Of a DNA stretch of 64,000 nt, positions 36,901 to 45,596 are shown piece after piece. The stretch is from positions 4,092,001-4,156,000 of the forward strand of contig NZ_AP028461.1 of assembly GCF_033097365.1 (NCBI RefSeq). The letters are read 5' to 3'. Made by a program: the position numbers and the translations under genes. The notes under the pieces are model-generated. The model searched no databases, was not told the DNA's origin, and saw nothing but the letters and a program-made list of their open reading frames with translations. The stretch comes from Actinoplanes sichuanensis (GTDB lineage Bacteria > Actinomycetota > Actinomycetes > Mycobacteriales > Micromonosporaceae). How positions within the stretch are numbered: position 1 is the stretch's first letter; every line of letters starts with the position of its first letter.

Positions 36901-39900
36901 GAGGAGTCGACCCGCTACGACTACGGTGACGACGGTCAGCTCACCGCCGTCACCGACCCCCGAGGGCACCGCACCAGCGTCTACTACGACGAGGCCGGGC
37001 GGCTGGTGCGTACCACCGACCCGATCGGGCGCAGCACCTATGCGCGATACGACGCCGACGGCAACCGGATCCAGACGCTCACCCTCGGCGACGACGAGGA
37101 ACTCGACGACCTCAGCGCCAAGGAAACCGCCGCTCGCACGATCGTGGACTCCTACGACATCGTCAACCGGCTCCAGACCCGCACGCTGGGCACCGGCGGC
37201 CCGGTCTACCAGTGGCGATACGACGGCAAGGACCGGGTGACCTCGTACGGCGACCCGCTCGGCGTCCGCGAGGTGGTCTACGACGACGAGGACCAGATCA
37301 AGACGGTCACCCGCAAGGAGGCGGGCCGGGCCGACGAGGTGTACACCTACGACTACGACGCCCGCGGCAACGTCACCGACCGGCGCCTGCCGGACGGGAC
37401 CACGATGTCGTACGGCTACGACGACGCCAGCCGCATCACCTCGCTGACCACGGCCGGCGCGACGTGGAGCTTCGGCTACGACATCGCCGGCCGGCGCACC
37501 AGCACCGTCCTGCCGGGCCCGACCGGGCTGTCCGAGCAGCGGGTCTACGACGAGGCGGGCCGGCTGACCGCGATCGGCACCGACCGCACCGGAACCCCGG
37601 TGCCGGGCGTGCAGGATCCGGTCTCGCAGTTCCAGCTCACCCTGGACCCGGTCGGCAACCCGAGCCGGGTGGTCAGCACCCGCGGTGGTGTCGCCGAATC
37701 GGTGGCGTACAGCTACGACGAGGCGAACCGGCTCACCTCGGCCTGCTACGCCGTCGCCTCCTGCACCGACAAGAACGCCAAACCCGCGGGGCGCATCGAC
37801 TACAAGTACGACCTGTCCGGCAACCGGACCAAACAGGTTCGCACCGGCATCGTCGGCAACGACGAGACCGAGTACGAGTACGACGCCGCCGACCAGCTCG
37901 TCGAGGAGGAGATCGAGGGCAAGAACTGGGAACGGGAGATCGAGTACCGGTACGACGAGCGCGGCAACCAGATCAAGGCCGGTAGCGACAAGCTCCAGTA
38001 CAACCTGGACAACACCCTCGCCAAGGCCACGCTGGACTCCGGGCAGACCACCACGTTCGCCTACGACGCCACCGGGCTGCGGGTCTCGTCGGTCTCGGCG
38101 CTGCAGGGTCAGACCTCCACCCAGCGCTGGTCGTGGGACGTCGCCGGGACCCTGCCGCAGATCGGGATCGACACGGTCGAGGACGCCGCCGGTGCGGTCG
38201 TGGAGAAGCGCGGCTTCGCCTACGGCCCCGACGACGAGCCGCTCGCCCTGCTGGACCCGGCGAGCGGGGTGCACTCCTACACCCACGACTGGTTGGGTGG
38301 CATCGCGAACCTGCTGAAGCCGGACGGCACCGTCGAGAGCGGCTACGACTACGACCCGTTCGGCAACCCGCGCACCGGGCCGACGCTGGACGGCCAGCAG
38401 CTGCCGGCGCAGAGCGTCGAGAACCCGATGCAGTTCACCGGGCAGTATCAGGACTCCACGTCCGGTGACGGCAACTACTACCTGCGGGCCCGCAACTACG
38501 ACCCGGGCACCGGCCGGTTCAGCAGCCGGGATCAGATGCCGACGGGTTCGGGCGCCACGTCGGCGTACACCTATGCGTCGAACAACCCGATCGCCTTCAC
38601 CGACCCGACCGGCATGGTCCCCGACGCCGGCCCGACGACCACGGCGACGCCGGTGGTGGAGACGGGGCCGTCGCCGGAGGAGATCGCCCGGGCCAACCAG
38701 ATCCAGTCCAAGAGCACCCTGGACGTGATCCTGGAGGCCGGCGGCCAGATCCTGATGGAGTTCCTCGGGATCAACGACATCCTCAACTGTCTCAAGGGCG
38801 ACCTGGTCGCCTGCGTCTCGATGGTCGTCGGGGCACTGCCGTGGGGCAAGATCTTCAAAGCCAAGAAGATCGGTGAGGCGATCTTCCGGGCGGGCAAGGC
38901 GGTCGTCACCTTCTTCCAGGAGGTGAAGTGGGCCCGCGCCATCATCCAGGGCGCGGAGAAGGCCGCCGAAGCGGCGAAGGCGGCGGCTGCGGCAGCCGCC
39001 AAGGCCGCCGCGGAGAAGGCCGCCAAGGCCAAGGCCGCCGCCGAGGCGGCGGCCAAGAAGGCCGCCGCCGAAGCCGCGGAGAAGGCGAAGGCGCTCGCCG
39101 CCAAGGCCAAGGCCAAGACGAAGAAGTCCGGCGACGAGGGCACCGGCGGTGGTGGCGGCGGTTCCGGGCCGGGCTGCCGGGTCGCGCCGCGGCCGCAGAC
39201 GCACAGCTTCGTCGCGGGCACCCAGGTGCTGATGGCCGACGGGACGACCGTTGCGATCGAGAAGGTCGAGCCGGGCGACACCGTGCGGGCGACCGACCCG
39301 AAGACCGGCGAGTCCGGCGCCCGGCAGGTCACGCACACCATCCGTACCGACGACGACGAGCACTTCGTCGACCTGACCGTCACCGGTGCGGACGGCGAGA
39401 AGCACACCATCACCACGACCGAGACCCACCCGTTCTGGTCGCAGACCGACGGGGACTGGGTCGACGCGGGTGATCTGGGCGAGGGCGAACTGCTGCGCAC
39501 CTCGGCCGGCACCTACGTCCAGTTGTCGGCGGTCCGGTCGTACACCGGCGCCGAACGCACCTACGACCTCACCGTCGACGATCTGCACACCTACTTCGTG
39601 GTCGCCGGCGACAGCCCGGTCCTGGTCCACAACGTCGGTGGTCCGGCGTGCCGGACCGCGGTCGGGGACATGGACCACGTCACCTCGGGTGTCCTCGACA
39701 TCCAGGTCGACGAGGTGCCGTTCGCCAGCGGTGGCCGGGGTTCCGGCGGGTTCGTCGACGACATGGGCCCCCGGGTCCCGGGTATGACGTCCTCGAACTA
39801 CCACCACGTGGAGATGCAGGCGGCCGCCTACATGCGGCTCAACAAGATCAAGCAGGGCGTTCTGTACATCAACCACCCCGATGGGATCTGCGATTTCTGC

Positions 39901-40035
39901 AGCGGAGTGGCATACACGAGACCCGGCTCGCCGGTTCTCAGCCCGATCAACGACGCGCTTCCCGAGGGCGCTGAGATGTGGGTCTACAACCAGGGCGGAG
40001 AGTTCCTCGGGAAATTCATCGGAAACGCGCTTTAA
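33910..40035 (+). CDS. secreted Rhs/YD-repeat polymorphic toxin with Hint and DddA-like deaminase domains
   Basis: A 2041-residue protein starting with a signal peptide (AGFCAALLIITLAPPADVPARA). A DUF6531-like region leads to many YD repeats (e.g. YDAAGNKIKQI), then the Rhs core (FTGQYQDSTSGDGNYYLRARNYDPGTGRF). An Ala/Lys-rich linker (about 1690-1740) precedes a Hint domain (1765-1910) starting HSFVAGTQVLMADGT and ending SPVLVHN, which should release the tip by autoproteolysis. Residues 1911-2041 match SCP1.201/DddA-like cytidine deaminases: H1966-V-E1968 and HPDGICDFC with C1994 and C1997 as zinc ligands. The tip likely deaminates cytosine in double-stranded DNA of target cells. No PAAR or T6SS motif; export is by Sec. 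ATG 33910 with a G-rich RBS (GGGGGGAG). Confidence 0.9.
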   Translation: MSNHRRARARRLAGFCAALLIITLAPPADVPARAEPGVVPTVSEGAAPQQRGLPANAASDVAVSEKDRPPVVPPSVTAGGEAAEVGAAAVARAAAAAPGEAFVDVLLRPGFVVGDTSLVTYFNLKDQGFDQWRVDLYDTESQTRQESAVLSRDQLGKDGCGSLREFCKSLGAEQGWALDASKNYFVTITALYPDGEVPSANSENAQPRTTVDPPAIPDRQAAGCGCSAALGMTGASQAIRAQGVNTGTGAFTRAEQDLSMASFGVPFASARAYSSLNTGASAFGPGWAWLYDLKITPVEGGVLVRAEDGSDTVFPANGDGYSKPAGVRSTLRKAGDGWELVTRSNIVYTFDAAGRLVSILNPRQVGLRFTHTATAITVTDASGRKAVAKLVDGLIESITLPDGRKTQYFYTDGLLTKVRDAAGEYWQYRYSAARLLTQVVQPDKVVALTNEYTEGGRVSRQLDALGAATTFVWNAGKQEATTTDADGVVVWDGYKGNVLLYSQRGNGDTSTHRYDGALNRNLVVNGNQNQHESKYDPAGNLVEQFAPAKRFSEKTTYDARNNPTSHVDADGRTWKDDYNEFDELVKSTDPENHAITYAYDSRGLLLTVTDQRGKVTRAENIPDGQPNAGLVKAQISPEGRRTEFGYDKVGRQITATDPRGTVAGAKPADYTIRTTYDELNRAVAVQSPGKKNPDTKQYDAVGRVKKTTSAGGVTISYAYLDNGLLKATYEARRTLLYTYTPAGRRLTSAVDMRHEPDLVTSWTYNAKGLAQTVTSARGNLPGANKADFTTTYVYDNNDNIVQTRRPYPNGQVVTRDYQVDDLDRSVATVDEFGKSSSFDRANSGRVRSTTDSLGRTTRLDYDASGRQSGITDAGGKQTKTEYDAAGNKIKQISPTNGVTTYEYTDDGLLSAVTEPRGNVEGADKERFTAHFEYDLTGNQVRSIDALDHVTTAKYDANNRLVATTDANGHTSHYTYNDDDQPRTVTGPDADYDSDDPEEESTRYDYGDDGQLTAVTDPRGHRTSVYYDEAGRLVRTTDPIGRSTYARYDADGNRIQTLTLGDDEELDDLSAKETAARTIVDSYDIVNRLQTRTLGTGGPVYQWRYDGKDRVTSYGDPLGVREVVYDDEDQIKTVTRKEAGRADEVYTYDYDARGNVTDRRLPDGTTMSYGYDDASRITSLTTAGATWSFGYDIAGRRTSTVLPGPTGLSEQRVYDEAGRLTAIGTDRTGTPVPGVQDPVSQFQLTLDPVGNPSRVVSTRGGVAESVAYSYDEANRLTSACYAVASCTDKNAKPAGRIDYKYDLSGNRTKQVRTGIVGNDETEYEYDAADQLVEEEIEGKNWEREIEYRYDERGNQIKAGSDKLQYNLDNTLAKATLDSGQTTTFAYDATGLRVSSVSALQGQTSTQRWSWDVAGTLPQIGIDTVEDAAGAVVEKRGFAYGPDDEPLALLDPASGVHSYTHDWLGGIANLLKPDGTVESGYDYDPFGNPRTGPTLDGQQLPAQSVENPMQFTGQYQDSTSGDGNYYLRARNYDPGTGRFSSRDQMPTGSGATSAYTYASNNPIAFTDPTGMVPDAGPTTTATPVVETGPSPEEIARANQIQSKSTLDVILEAGGQILMEFLGINDILNCLKGDLVACVSMVVGALPWGKIFKAKKIGEAIFRAGKAVVTFFQEVKWARAIIQGAEKAAEAAKAAAAAAAKAAAEKAAKAKAAAEAAAKKAAAEAAEKAKALAAKAKAKTKKSGDEGTGGGGGGSGPGCRVAPRPQTHSFVAGTQVLMADGTTVAIEKVEPGDTVRATDPKTGESGARQVTHTIRTDDDEHFVDLTVTGADGEKHTITTTETHPFWSQTDGDWVDAGDLGEGELLRTSAGTYVQLSAVRSYTGAERTYDLTVDDLHTYFVVAGDSPVLVHNVGGPACRTAVGDMDHVTSGVLDIQVDEVPFASGGRGSGGFVDDMGPRVPGMTSSNYHHVEMQAAAYMRLNKIKQGVLYINHPDGICDFCSGVAYTRPGSPVLSPINDALPEGAEMWVYNQGGEFLGKFIGNAL

Positions 40036-40044
40036 CGAGCGTGG

Positions 40045-40088
40045 GTGAGTGCCGGCCGGACGTCGTCCGGCCGGCACTCACGCTTTTC
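40045..40088 (+). terminator. strong hairpin with T-rich tail after the Rhs gene
   Basis: An 18-base perfect stem (GTGAGTGCCGGCCGGACG) with almost no loop, followed by GCTTTTC. It lies 10 bases after the Rhs stop and would separate the toxin from the immunity gene. Confidence 0.75.
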
Positions 40089-40099
40089 GATGGTGGCGT

Positions 40100-40792
40100 A
40101 TGCTGGCCGGCGTGGGAGAGCTTGACGATGTGCGCGAGTTCCTTCGCTGGTGGTATGGGCCTGGGCTCGACTCCCCCGCCGGCGCCCTCACGGCCGATGC
40201 CGCCGTGCCGCCCGACCTGGCCCAATGGCATTCGGTGGCGGCGCGGGCCGGAGTTCCCGTCACGTTCCAGGATCGTCCGATCGCCCTGACGAGACTGTCG
40301 CCCGAGCCCGGTGGAATGCTGCCGTTCTGGGCCGAGAATCAAAACGGTCATCATTGGGCCGTCGATTCCCGGAACAGGGTCTTCGCCCGCGAGTCCGGAT
40401 CGGAGGATTGGCTGCCCACCGGCGAGGATCTGCGCGGATTCCTGCTGCACTGCACGATCCGGGAAGCGATCATCGGGGCACCGGAGAAATTCACCGTCTT
40501 CGTGCCCGAGTCGGTTTTGGGCGACGCTCTGGAATCGTTCGAACCCCTGGGCTTCCCCGCACTCGCCAGCGAGGAGCCGGAGACGCGGCTCTGGGCGGGC
40601 GCCGGGGCGCTCGCCCGCGTCACACTCCCCCCGGTCGGCTACGAGCACCCGTCCGAGCAGTTGTGGATGATCACCGTCGCGGTCCCGCGCGGCGCCGACA
40701 TACAGGGGTATGAGGCACGGTTCGGCGTGCCGAGTTCCGGTGGCGTGACCGGCCCGGCGGCGGGGCGCCCGCCCGAAGAGCCCCCGTTCTGA
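40100..40792 (+). CDS. putative immunity protein of the Rhs deaminase toxin
   Basis: A 230-residue protein immediately downstream of the toxin. Central motif LSPEPGGMLPFWAENQNGHHWAVD resembles the SMI1/KNR4 (SUKH) immunity superfamily, which contacts diverse toxin tips including nucleic-acid deaminases. The rest does not match a known immunity family, so the link to the deaminase rests on position. ATG 40100 or GTG 40112 could be the start. A hairpin follows at 40807-40827. Confidence 0.6.
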   Translation: MLAGVGELDDVREFLRWWYGPGLDSPAGALTADAAVPPDLAQWHSVAARAGVPVTFQDRPIALTRLSPEPGGMLPFWAENQNGHHWAVDSRNRVFARESGSEDWLPTGEDLRGFLLHCTIREAIIGAPEKFTVFVPESVLGDALESFEPLGFPALASEEPETRLWAGAGALARVTLPPVGYEHPSEQLWMITVAVPRGADIQGYEARFGVPSSGGVTGPAAGRPPEEPPF

Positions 40793-41110
40793 GCTGTAGT
40801 CGAGAAGCGGCCGGCTACGTCGGCCGCCCGGGTGTTTCGGTGATCGACTCGTGGCGTGGCCTCCGATGGATCGGTCGGTTCACAGCGACGCCGGCAGTCG
40901 CTGCGCACCGTGGTCGCACCCCGTGCACGCCGTCCGCTGCCGACGGAGTGTGTCCGCGTGCCGCTGAACCTTGTCTCCCTCACCTCGAACGAGCGACGTG
41001 GAAGGCGAAACGAGCTTGCGAACGGGGACCACGGTCTAACGAACGCACGATCCGTAGCCACCGTATGGACGGAGTCGAGGGGTCCTCCGGCCTTTGACCC
41101 CTCCCGCGCG
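40793..41110. other. 318-base gap with a terminator hairpin
   Basis: Convergent junction. It holds a GCGGCCG/CGGCCGC hairpin (40807-40827, 7-base loop) that likely ends the immunity transcript. Nothing else seen. Confidence 0.4.
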
Positions 41111-41347
41111 TCAGGCAGGGTGCGGCAGGTACGCCTGCGCGAGCACGCGCAAGGAATAGGTCAGGCCGGCGTAGCGGACATCGGTGGGGTCCATGACCTC
41201 CCATTCCCTCGCGAGCATGTCGACCAGGTCAAGAAGCGGCAGGTGGCTGGCGAGCAGAGCCTCACCGTCGAAACGATGCGCAACCTCGGCGTATGCGCGG
41301 TCGGCGGCATGAGAGCTCGTCGTGGTGACGAATTGGCAAGGGCGCAC
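41111..41347 (-). CDS. small hypothetical protein
   Basis: A 78-residue protein with helical content (YAEVAHRFDGEALLASHLPLLDLVDMLAREWEV, shown as two segments in the alignment of helices) and a conserved-looking end YAGLTYSLRVLAQAYLPHPA. GTG start without a clear RBS. It follows the gene at 41369 on the same strand, 21 bases downstream, probably in one operon. Might be a truncated gene. Confidence 0.4.
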   Translation of the reverse strand: MRPCQFVTTTSSHAADRAYAEVAHRFDGEALLASHLPLLDLVDMLAREWEVMDPTDVRYAGLTYSLRVLAQAYLPHPA

Positions 41348-41368
41348 CTCAGTGGAAGGCCCGTCGAT

Positions 41369-41974
41369 CTACGGCTCGTCTCGAACGACGGCCGTCAGCT
41401 GGGAAAGCCAGTTGTCGTCATCGGGGCGCCGGTAACGCTCGTAGTGTGATCGCTTGATCTCGCCGATCTGACCGCTCTGCGGATGCCGGTCGCCGGACCA
41501 GCGCAGGACATCGGACGAGCCCTCGGCGAGCCAGCCCGCGGCGTCGAGGCCTAGCCAGGCCAGGGCGGCGAAGATTCCCCCGCCGTCGATGTCTTCGATG
41601 GGGTGGTCGGCTTCGGTCGGAAGCGGATCGCCAATCGCCATACCGCGGGTCATCCCGGCGTGCTGGACGAATACGCAGCGCAGCGGGATTCCGTCCCTCG
41701 CAGCAGTGATCCAGTACGTTCCCGAGACCGTCTCCGCGCCGGCGCAGACCACGGTGCCCAGGCGCTGTGACATCTCGAGCACCATGTCGTCCTCGCTCGA
41801 CAGCATCACGGAGGTGTCGAGGACAAAGGTGTGCCCGTTGCGCTCACCGATGGTCATCTCGTCGTCGTGAGTGGCCGAAGGTCCCACCTCGAACTCGCCG
41901 GCATGCCGGATCAGTTCGGCGAGAAATTCCTGCCGCGTGGCTGTGGCCGCGATGAGCCCGTAGTGCATCCCCAT
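41369..41974 (-). CDS. hypothetical protein, possible orphan immunity protein
   Basis: A 201-residue protein with a mixed alpha/beta pattern: MGMHYGLIAATATRQEFLAEL, acidic THDDEMTIGERNG, then FAALAWLGLDAAGWLAEG. No family recognised. ATG 41974 preferred over the longer frame, with AAGGACAG upstream. It sits in the cluster of small genes downstream of the Rhs toxin. Confidence 0.55.
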   Translation of the reverse strand: MGMHYGLIAATATRQEFLAELIRHAGEFEVGPSATHDDEMTIGERNGHTFVLDTSVMLSSEDDMVLEMSQRLGTVVCAGAETVSGTYWITAARDGIPLRCVFVQHAGMTRGMAIGDPLPTEADHPIEDIDGGGIFAALAWLGLDAAGWLAEGSSDVLRWSGDRHPQSGQIGEIKRSHYERYRRPDDDNWLSQLTAVVRDEP

Positions 41975-42137
41975 GAATCGAGGACTGTCCTTGGGAAGAC
42001 AGCATTCCGGCAGGGCAGCTCGGAATGAACACCTGACCTGAGTTCCTGCCACACACGGACCAGCGGCGCGAAGTACCGAGCGGATCGCGGCAGATGAGCG
42101 CACGCCTCTTGGCCGAACGGCCTGCCATGATGCCTAC

Positions 42138-42533
42138 ATGCTTGTCGAGGTGGTGAAGGCCGCCAAGTTCCCCTGGAGCCCGCTTCTAGTCCAGGTCAGG
42201 ACCTCTTTCGGACATACCGCAGTCCGCTGGTGCGGAGTTCCAGATATTCCGCCGGGGCAGTACCCGGTGGAGTGGACGATCGATGAGCAGATCGAATGGG
42301 GTCAGAACGCTCACCCGGCCGACGAGACCTCGCCGGGTCTCGAGCAAGGAGGTCACTGCGTCATCGTCCGGGGCCGGCTCAAGCTCACCGTTGATGGCGC
42401 AGCGATTCTCGAACTGGACGGCGATCAGATCCTGCTGGACGTCGTCGGATCCATCCCGACCTCGAGCGACGGATCTTGGGTCGACCTCTACCTTCAGCGG
42501 GAGAACATCGCCCTTTACCCGTACGAGCTTTGA
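42138..42533 (+). CDS. hypothetical beta-rich protein, possible orphan immunity protein
   Basis: A 131-residue protein with many beta-prone segments (LLVQVRTSFGHTAVRW, GRLKLTVDGAAILEL) and no recognised motif. It is one of several small genes of unlike sequence downstream of the toxin. Confidence 0.5.
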   Translation: MLVEVVKAAKFPWSPLLVQVRTSFGHTAVRWCGVPDIPPGQYPVEWTIDEQIEWGQNAHPADETSPGLEQGGHCVIVRGRLKLTVDGAAILELDGDQILLDVVGSIPTSSDGSWVDLYLQRENIALYPYEL

Positions 42534-42623
42534 AGGCCGCCAAAAGGCCGCCAAGCGGATCGTGGCAGATCCGGACGCCCGAACTGGTTCGCCAGCCCAT
42601 CCTCCTCGTCGCAGAATGTCCCC

Positions 42624-42980
42624 GTGCAGCCTGATCCAGTAATCCGTAGCCCCCACGACGATCCATCAATTTCGGATGACGAACTCATCCGCCGCCGTGA
42701 GGAGTGGTTCGAGACCTATACCTCGCGGCGAAACGTGTTCGCGCCGGCCGCGGACGCGCCCTATACCTGCCCTTGCTGTGGCCACGCCACGCTGTCCGAA
42801 CGTGGCTGCTACGAGATCTGTAGCGAGTGCTGGTGGGAGGACGACGGCCAGGACGAGCACGACAGCGCCATCGTCAGAGGCGGGCCGAACGGCAGCCAGA
42901 GCTTGGACGACGCGCGAGCTGAATACATCAGCAAAGGCCGAACACCACAGCCCCATCTGCCACCGGCCGAGCCGATCTGA
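42624..42980 (+). CDS. CPCC-family cysteine-rich protein
   Basis: A 118-residue protein with the motif YTCPCCGHATL followed by CYEICSECWWEDDGQDE, the signature of the CPCC family (a small zinc-ribbon-like domain). Members are often found near polymorphic toxin loci and may be immunity or associated proteins; the role here is not proven. GTG start. Confidence 0.75.
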   Translation: MQPDPVIRSPHDDPSISDDELIRRREEWFETYTSRRNVFAPAADAPYTCPCCGHATLSERGCYEICSECWWEDDGQDEHDSAIVRGGPNGSQSLDDARAEYISKGRTPQPHLPPAEPI

Positions 42981-43126
42981 CGCACTGTCATCGGCACGAG
43001 TGGGCGCCGGCCACCGCCAGCCCGTCGTGGCGCTTGACAGCGAGCGGATCACGGCAGTCGAGTGCTACCTCTAACCATCCGCAGAGAACTTCGACTCGGA
43101 GTCGGCCGGGCGTGGTCGAATGCCCC

Positions 43127-43345
43127 ATGCGCATGAGCTACGACAGTGAGGCGAACGCGGCATATCTCACCATCGAGCAGAAGATCCTTGATGGTTCGGC
43201 GATCGAGAACGTCGTCGTTGAACGACCTGGCCAAGGCGACATCGTGCTTGACTTCGATGCCGACGGCCGACTACTCGGCGTCGAGGTAATCGGCGCGAGA
43301 GAACTCCTCAGTGCCGACGTGCTCGCGACAGCCGATGAGGGGTGA
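43127..43345 (+). CDS. DUF2283 protein
   Basis: A 72-residue protein with the DUF2283 pattern: MRMSYDSEANAAYLTI, then VVERPGQGDIVLDFDADGRLLGVEVIGA. The family is small, of unknown role, and sometimes toxin-antitoxin-like. The ATG at 43127 gives the full domain. Confidence 0.75.
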   Translation: MRMSYDSEANAAYLTIEQKILDGSAIENVVVERPGQGDIVLDFDADGRLLGVEVIGARELLSADVLATADEG

Positions 43346-43405
43346 CCCGCGCACGGTTAGCGGCAGTTCAGCTCGCCAGGTCCGGACTGTCGCCGGGCGG
43401 CGGTC

Positions 43406-43774
43406 CTATTCTTGCCGTTCATCGAGCAGCCCAGAACTTTCGGGCCACGCCTGCAGGCGTCGGACGTGATGGTTCAACTGTTCGCTGAAGGCTTCCTCGT
43501 CCAGTTCATGTGCGCGACGGGCACGCCACACCTCCGCGAGGCTGTCGCCGATCTCGCCCAGCTCGATCAAGCAGTCGGCGAAGTCGCGCGAACGCTGAAG
43601 CCAACCGGGTCCGGAACCACGGCTCGGACCCGCCTTGTCAGCGAGCAGCAGGAGGGTGCAACGCGCCTCGGCAGCGATCCCCAGCCCGGCGAGCTCTACT
43701 GCTCGGAGATTACCCTCAGGCCCTTGAACGATCTGGACAAACGTTTCCAGAATATCGGAATTCCGCACCGGCAC
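43406..43774 (-). CDS. small hypothetical helical protein
   Basis: A 122-residue mostly helical protein (ELAGLGIAAEARCTLLLLADKA, and RDFADCLIELGEIGDSLAEVW). GTG start. No family recognised. Local base composition just upstream (43780-43880) is less GC-rich than the average here. Confidence 0.45.
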   Translation of the reverse strand: MPVRNSDILETFVQIVQGPEGNLRAVELAGLGIAAEARCTLLLLADKAGPSRGSGPGWLQRSRDFADCLIELGEIGDSLAEVWRARRAHELDEEAFSEQLNHHVRRLQAWPESSGLLDERQE

Positions 43775-43930
43775 CTTCGTCCCCGCCTCCCGACAGACAC
43801 CAATATCAGCACCATATCTACCGACACCAGCAGATTTCCGAGCGCACTCTCATCAAGCAGATCCGGATACTGATGTCAGTCAGGTCTAGCTACAGCGGGT
43901 CACCTGGCCAACGTCGCGAGGGGGGCGATT

Positions 43931-44290
43931 TCATCCCTTGCTGCGCTTGAACCAACGCCGCCACGGGTGCGGCTCAGAATGGTCGAACTGGGCCTGCAGC
44001 GCTCGCTGATGCTCACTTCGCAGTTCCGACAGGCACGCGGCGAGACCGGTACGCAGAGCGCCACACGTGCTGCAGTGGGGCAGGGTGCAGCCGCGGTGAT
44101 CGTTGGCGATGGTGACGAGAGCACGTTGAACTATGCCTGGGGTCAACGTGGTGTACCCATGGGGGTTGGGGGCAGGGGCGGCGAAGAGGTCAACAGGTTC
44201 GAGGCTGAGGACCTGACGCTCAGGACCATAGTGCTCGGCGGCTTCGACGGTGCGGTCGATCGCTTCCTGTAATGCAGCAAGTCGGTCCAC
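43931..44290 (-). CDS. small hypothetical protein
   Basis: A 119-residue protein with a PHCSTCGA cysteine pair and a helical C-terminus ending in basic residues (WRRWFKRSKG). The GTG at 44290 is used because GGGGAG lies just upstream. No family recognised. Confidence 0.5.
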   Translation of the reverse strand: MDRLAALQEAIDRTVEAAEHYGPERQVLSLEPVDLFAAPAPNPHGYTTLTPGIVQRALVTIANDHRGCTLPHCSTCGALRTGLAACLSELRSEHQRALQAQFDHSEPHPWRRWFKRSKG

Positions 44291-44632
44291 GGTAACTCCC
44301 CAAGGTGACGCTGGCCTGATCACGATAGGCGCCACATCGGTGCAGACCGCACCTGGTACCGCTAACTTACTTCTGCTATCGGTACACAGCCCGTAGGGCG
44401 ATCGCGCCGGAGCGCGTTATACCGTTCTCGCCCCTTGGCGAACGCCCTCTCGTCGGCACGACAAGACGTTTGCCGGAAGCTGTCGACCACCGATCGTGGT
44501 TGCGCGCCGACTGCGCGCGGATCGCGGCAAGAGGGCGCGCCGATCGTGGGGTGTTCGGCCGGAGGAGGTAGGGCGGATCGGCGCAGCGGAGGGTTCGGCG
44601 GCGCCGGGGTGGTGGTTCGGGACGCCTTGGTG
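44291..44632. other. 342-base gap upstream of the small helical gene
   Basis: Same-strand interval between the HAAS-type membrane gene (ending 44633) and the gene starting at 44290, presumably holding the latter's promoter. No coding signal was found. Confidence 0.35.
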
Positions 44633-45271
44633 TCAGCCCATTGATCGCATGGCTCCGTATCCGAGTATGGCCAGGAAGATGCCGAGGCTGACGTAGGACA
44701 GGATTCGCAGCGTTCGACGTCGTTGGGGTGCGCGCAGCAGTACCGCTGCGGTCGTCAGCTGCCCGGTGAGGACGGCCAGCGGGGCATAGATCAATAGTCC
44801 GGTGCCGGTCGAGCCGTGGAAGGCGGGCACGGGGTACAGCTCCTGCATCGCACGGTCGAGCGCGCCGGGCCACGGGCCCTGCGATGAAGGATCTCCGATG
44901 ACGAAGTACGACAGGTAGGCGAGGATCTTGTATCCCAGCAGCGTCAGCAGGATGAGGGCCGCACCGCGGAGCACCGACTCGCACCACTCCAGCGGTGTGG
45001 GCCAGGCTGCCGATCGGAATCCGGACAGGAATCCGCCGGGAGTGGCTCCCACCGCGGCGCGCAGTTCGGCCGCGTAGTCCTGGGGCTGCTCGACAGCGAT
45101 CTGCTCGGGATGTTCCCGGAGGTGTTCTTGCAGGTCGGCGATGAGCTCGCGCCGACGGCGCCACGGTACGTCCAGCAGGAGGTGGTCCACCGCTGTGACG
45201 TAGTCCCGGATGGCCTCCGATGACACGGAAAGGGTTTCGCCGGCGGGTGCAGCGGACTCAGTGTTGCTCAC
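44633..45271 (-). CDS. HAAS/DUF1700-type membrane protein paired with PadR
   Basis: A 212-residue protein with a cytosolic helical N-terminus (RRRELIADLQEHLREHPEQ, the HAAS-type signature) and four membrane helices (e.g. LRGAALILLTLLGYKIL and ILSYVSLGIFLAILGYGAM). Such proteins are typically encoded after a PadR repressor, as here, with a 14-base overlap. Role is unclear; membrane stress modulation is inferred. Confidence 0.8.
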   Translation of the reverse strand: MSNTESAAPAGETLSVSSEAIRDYVTAVDHLLLDVPWRRRRELIADLQEHLREHPEQIAVEQPQDYAAELRAAVGATPGGFLSGFRSAAWPTPLEWCESVLRGAALILLTLLGYKILAYLSYFVIGDPSSQGPWPGALDRAMQELYPVPAFHGSTGTGLLIYAPLAVLTGQLTTAAVLLRAPQRRRTLRILSYVSLGIFLAILGYGAMRSMG

Positions 45272-45596
45272 GTTGATTCCTCATCTCCAGGAGTCGGTCG
45301 ACGACGCGGGCGAGGCGTGACCACTCCGCGTCGGCGGCGTCCAGGTCGGCTCGGCCGGTGGGGGTGATGCTGTAGTACTTACGGGCGGGTCCGCTGGCCG
45401 ACGGCTGCAGCCGGGAGGTGACCAGCCCGTCCTGCTCGAGCCGGCGTAGCACCCCGTAGACGGAAGGGTCGCCCAACGGCGTGAGGCCTTCGGCCCGTAA
45501 TCGTTCCAGCAGTTCGAGCCCGTACAACTCGCGACGTGACAGCGCGGCCATGACGGCGATGTCCAACACGCCCTTGAGGAGCTGACTCGATCTCAC
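45258..45596 (-). CDS. PadR-family transcriptional regulator
   Basis: A 112-residue PadR winged-helix protein: LKGVLDIAVMAALSRRELYGLELLERL, then YGVLRRLEQDGLVTSRLQ and GPARKYYSITPTGRADL. It overlaps the membrane gene downstream by 14 bases, the usual PadR-HAAS arrangement, and likely represses its own operon. Confidence 0.9.
   Translation of the reverse strand: MRSSQLLKGVLDIAVMAALSRRELYGLELLERLRAEGLTPLGDPSVYGVLRRLEQDGLVTSRLQPSASGPARKYYSITPTGRADLDAADAEWSRLARVVDRLLEMRNQREQH

Noticed and set aside
33601..40077. A 2158-codon open frame on the minus strand across the Rhs gene
   Set aside because: It is the antisense of the Rhs gene. GC-rich third positions on one strand commonly leave the opposite strand open; the Rhs product has clear domains.
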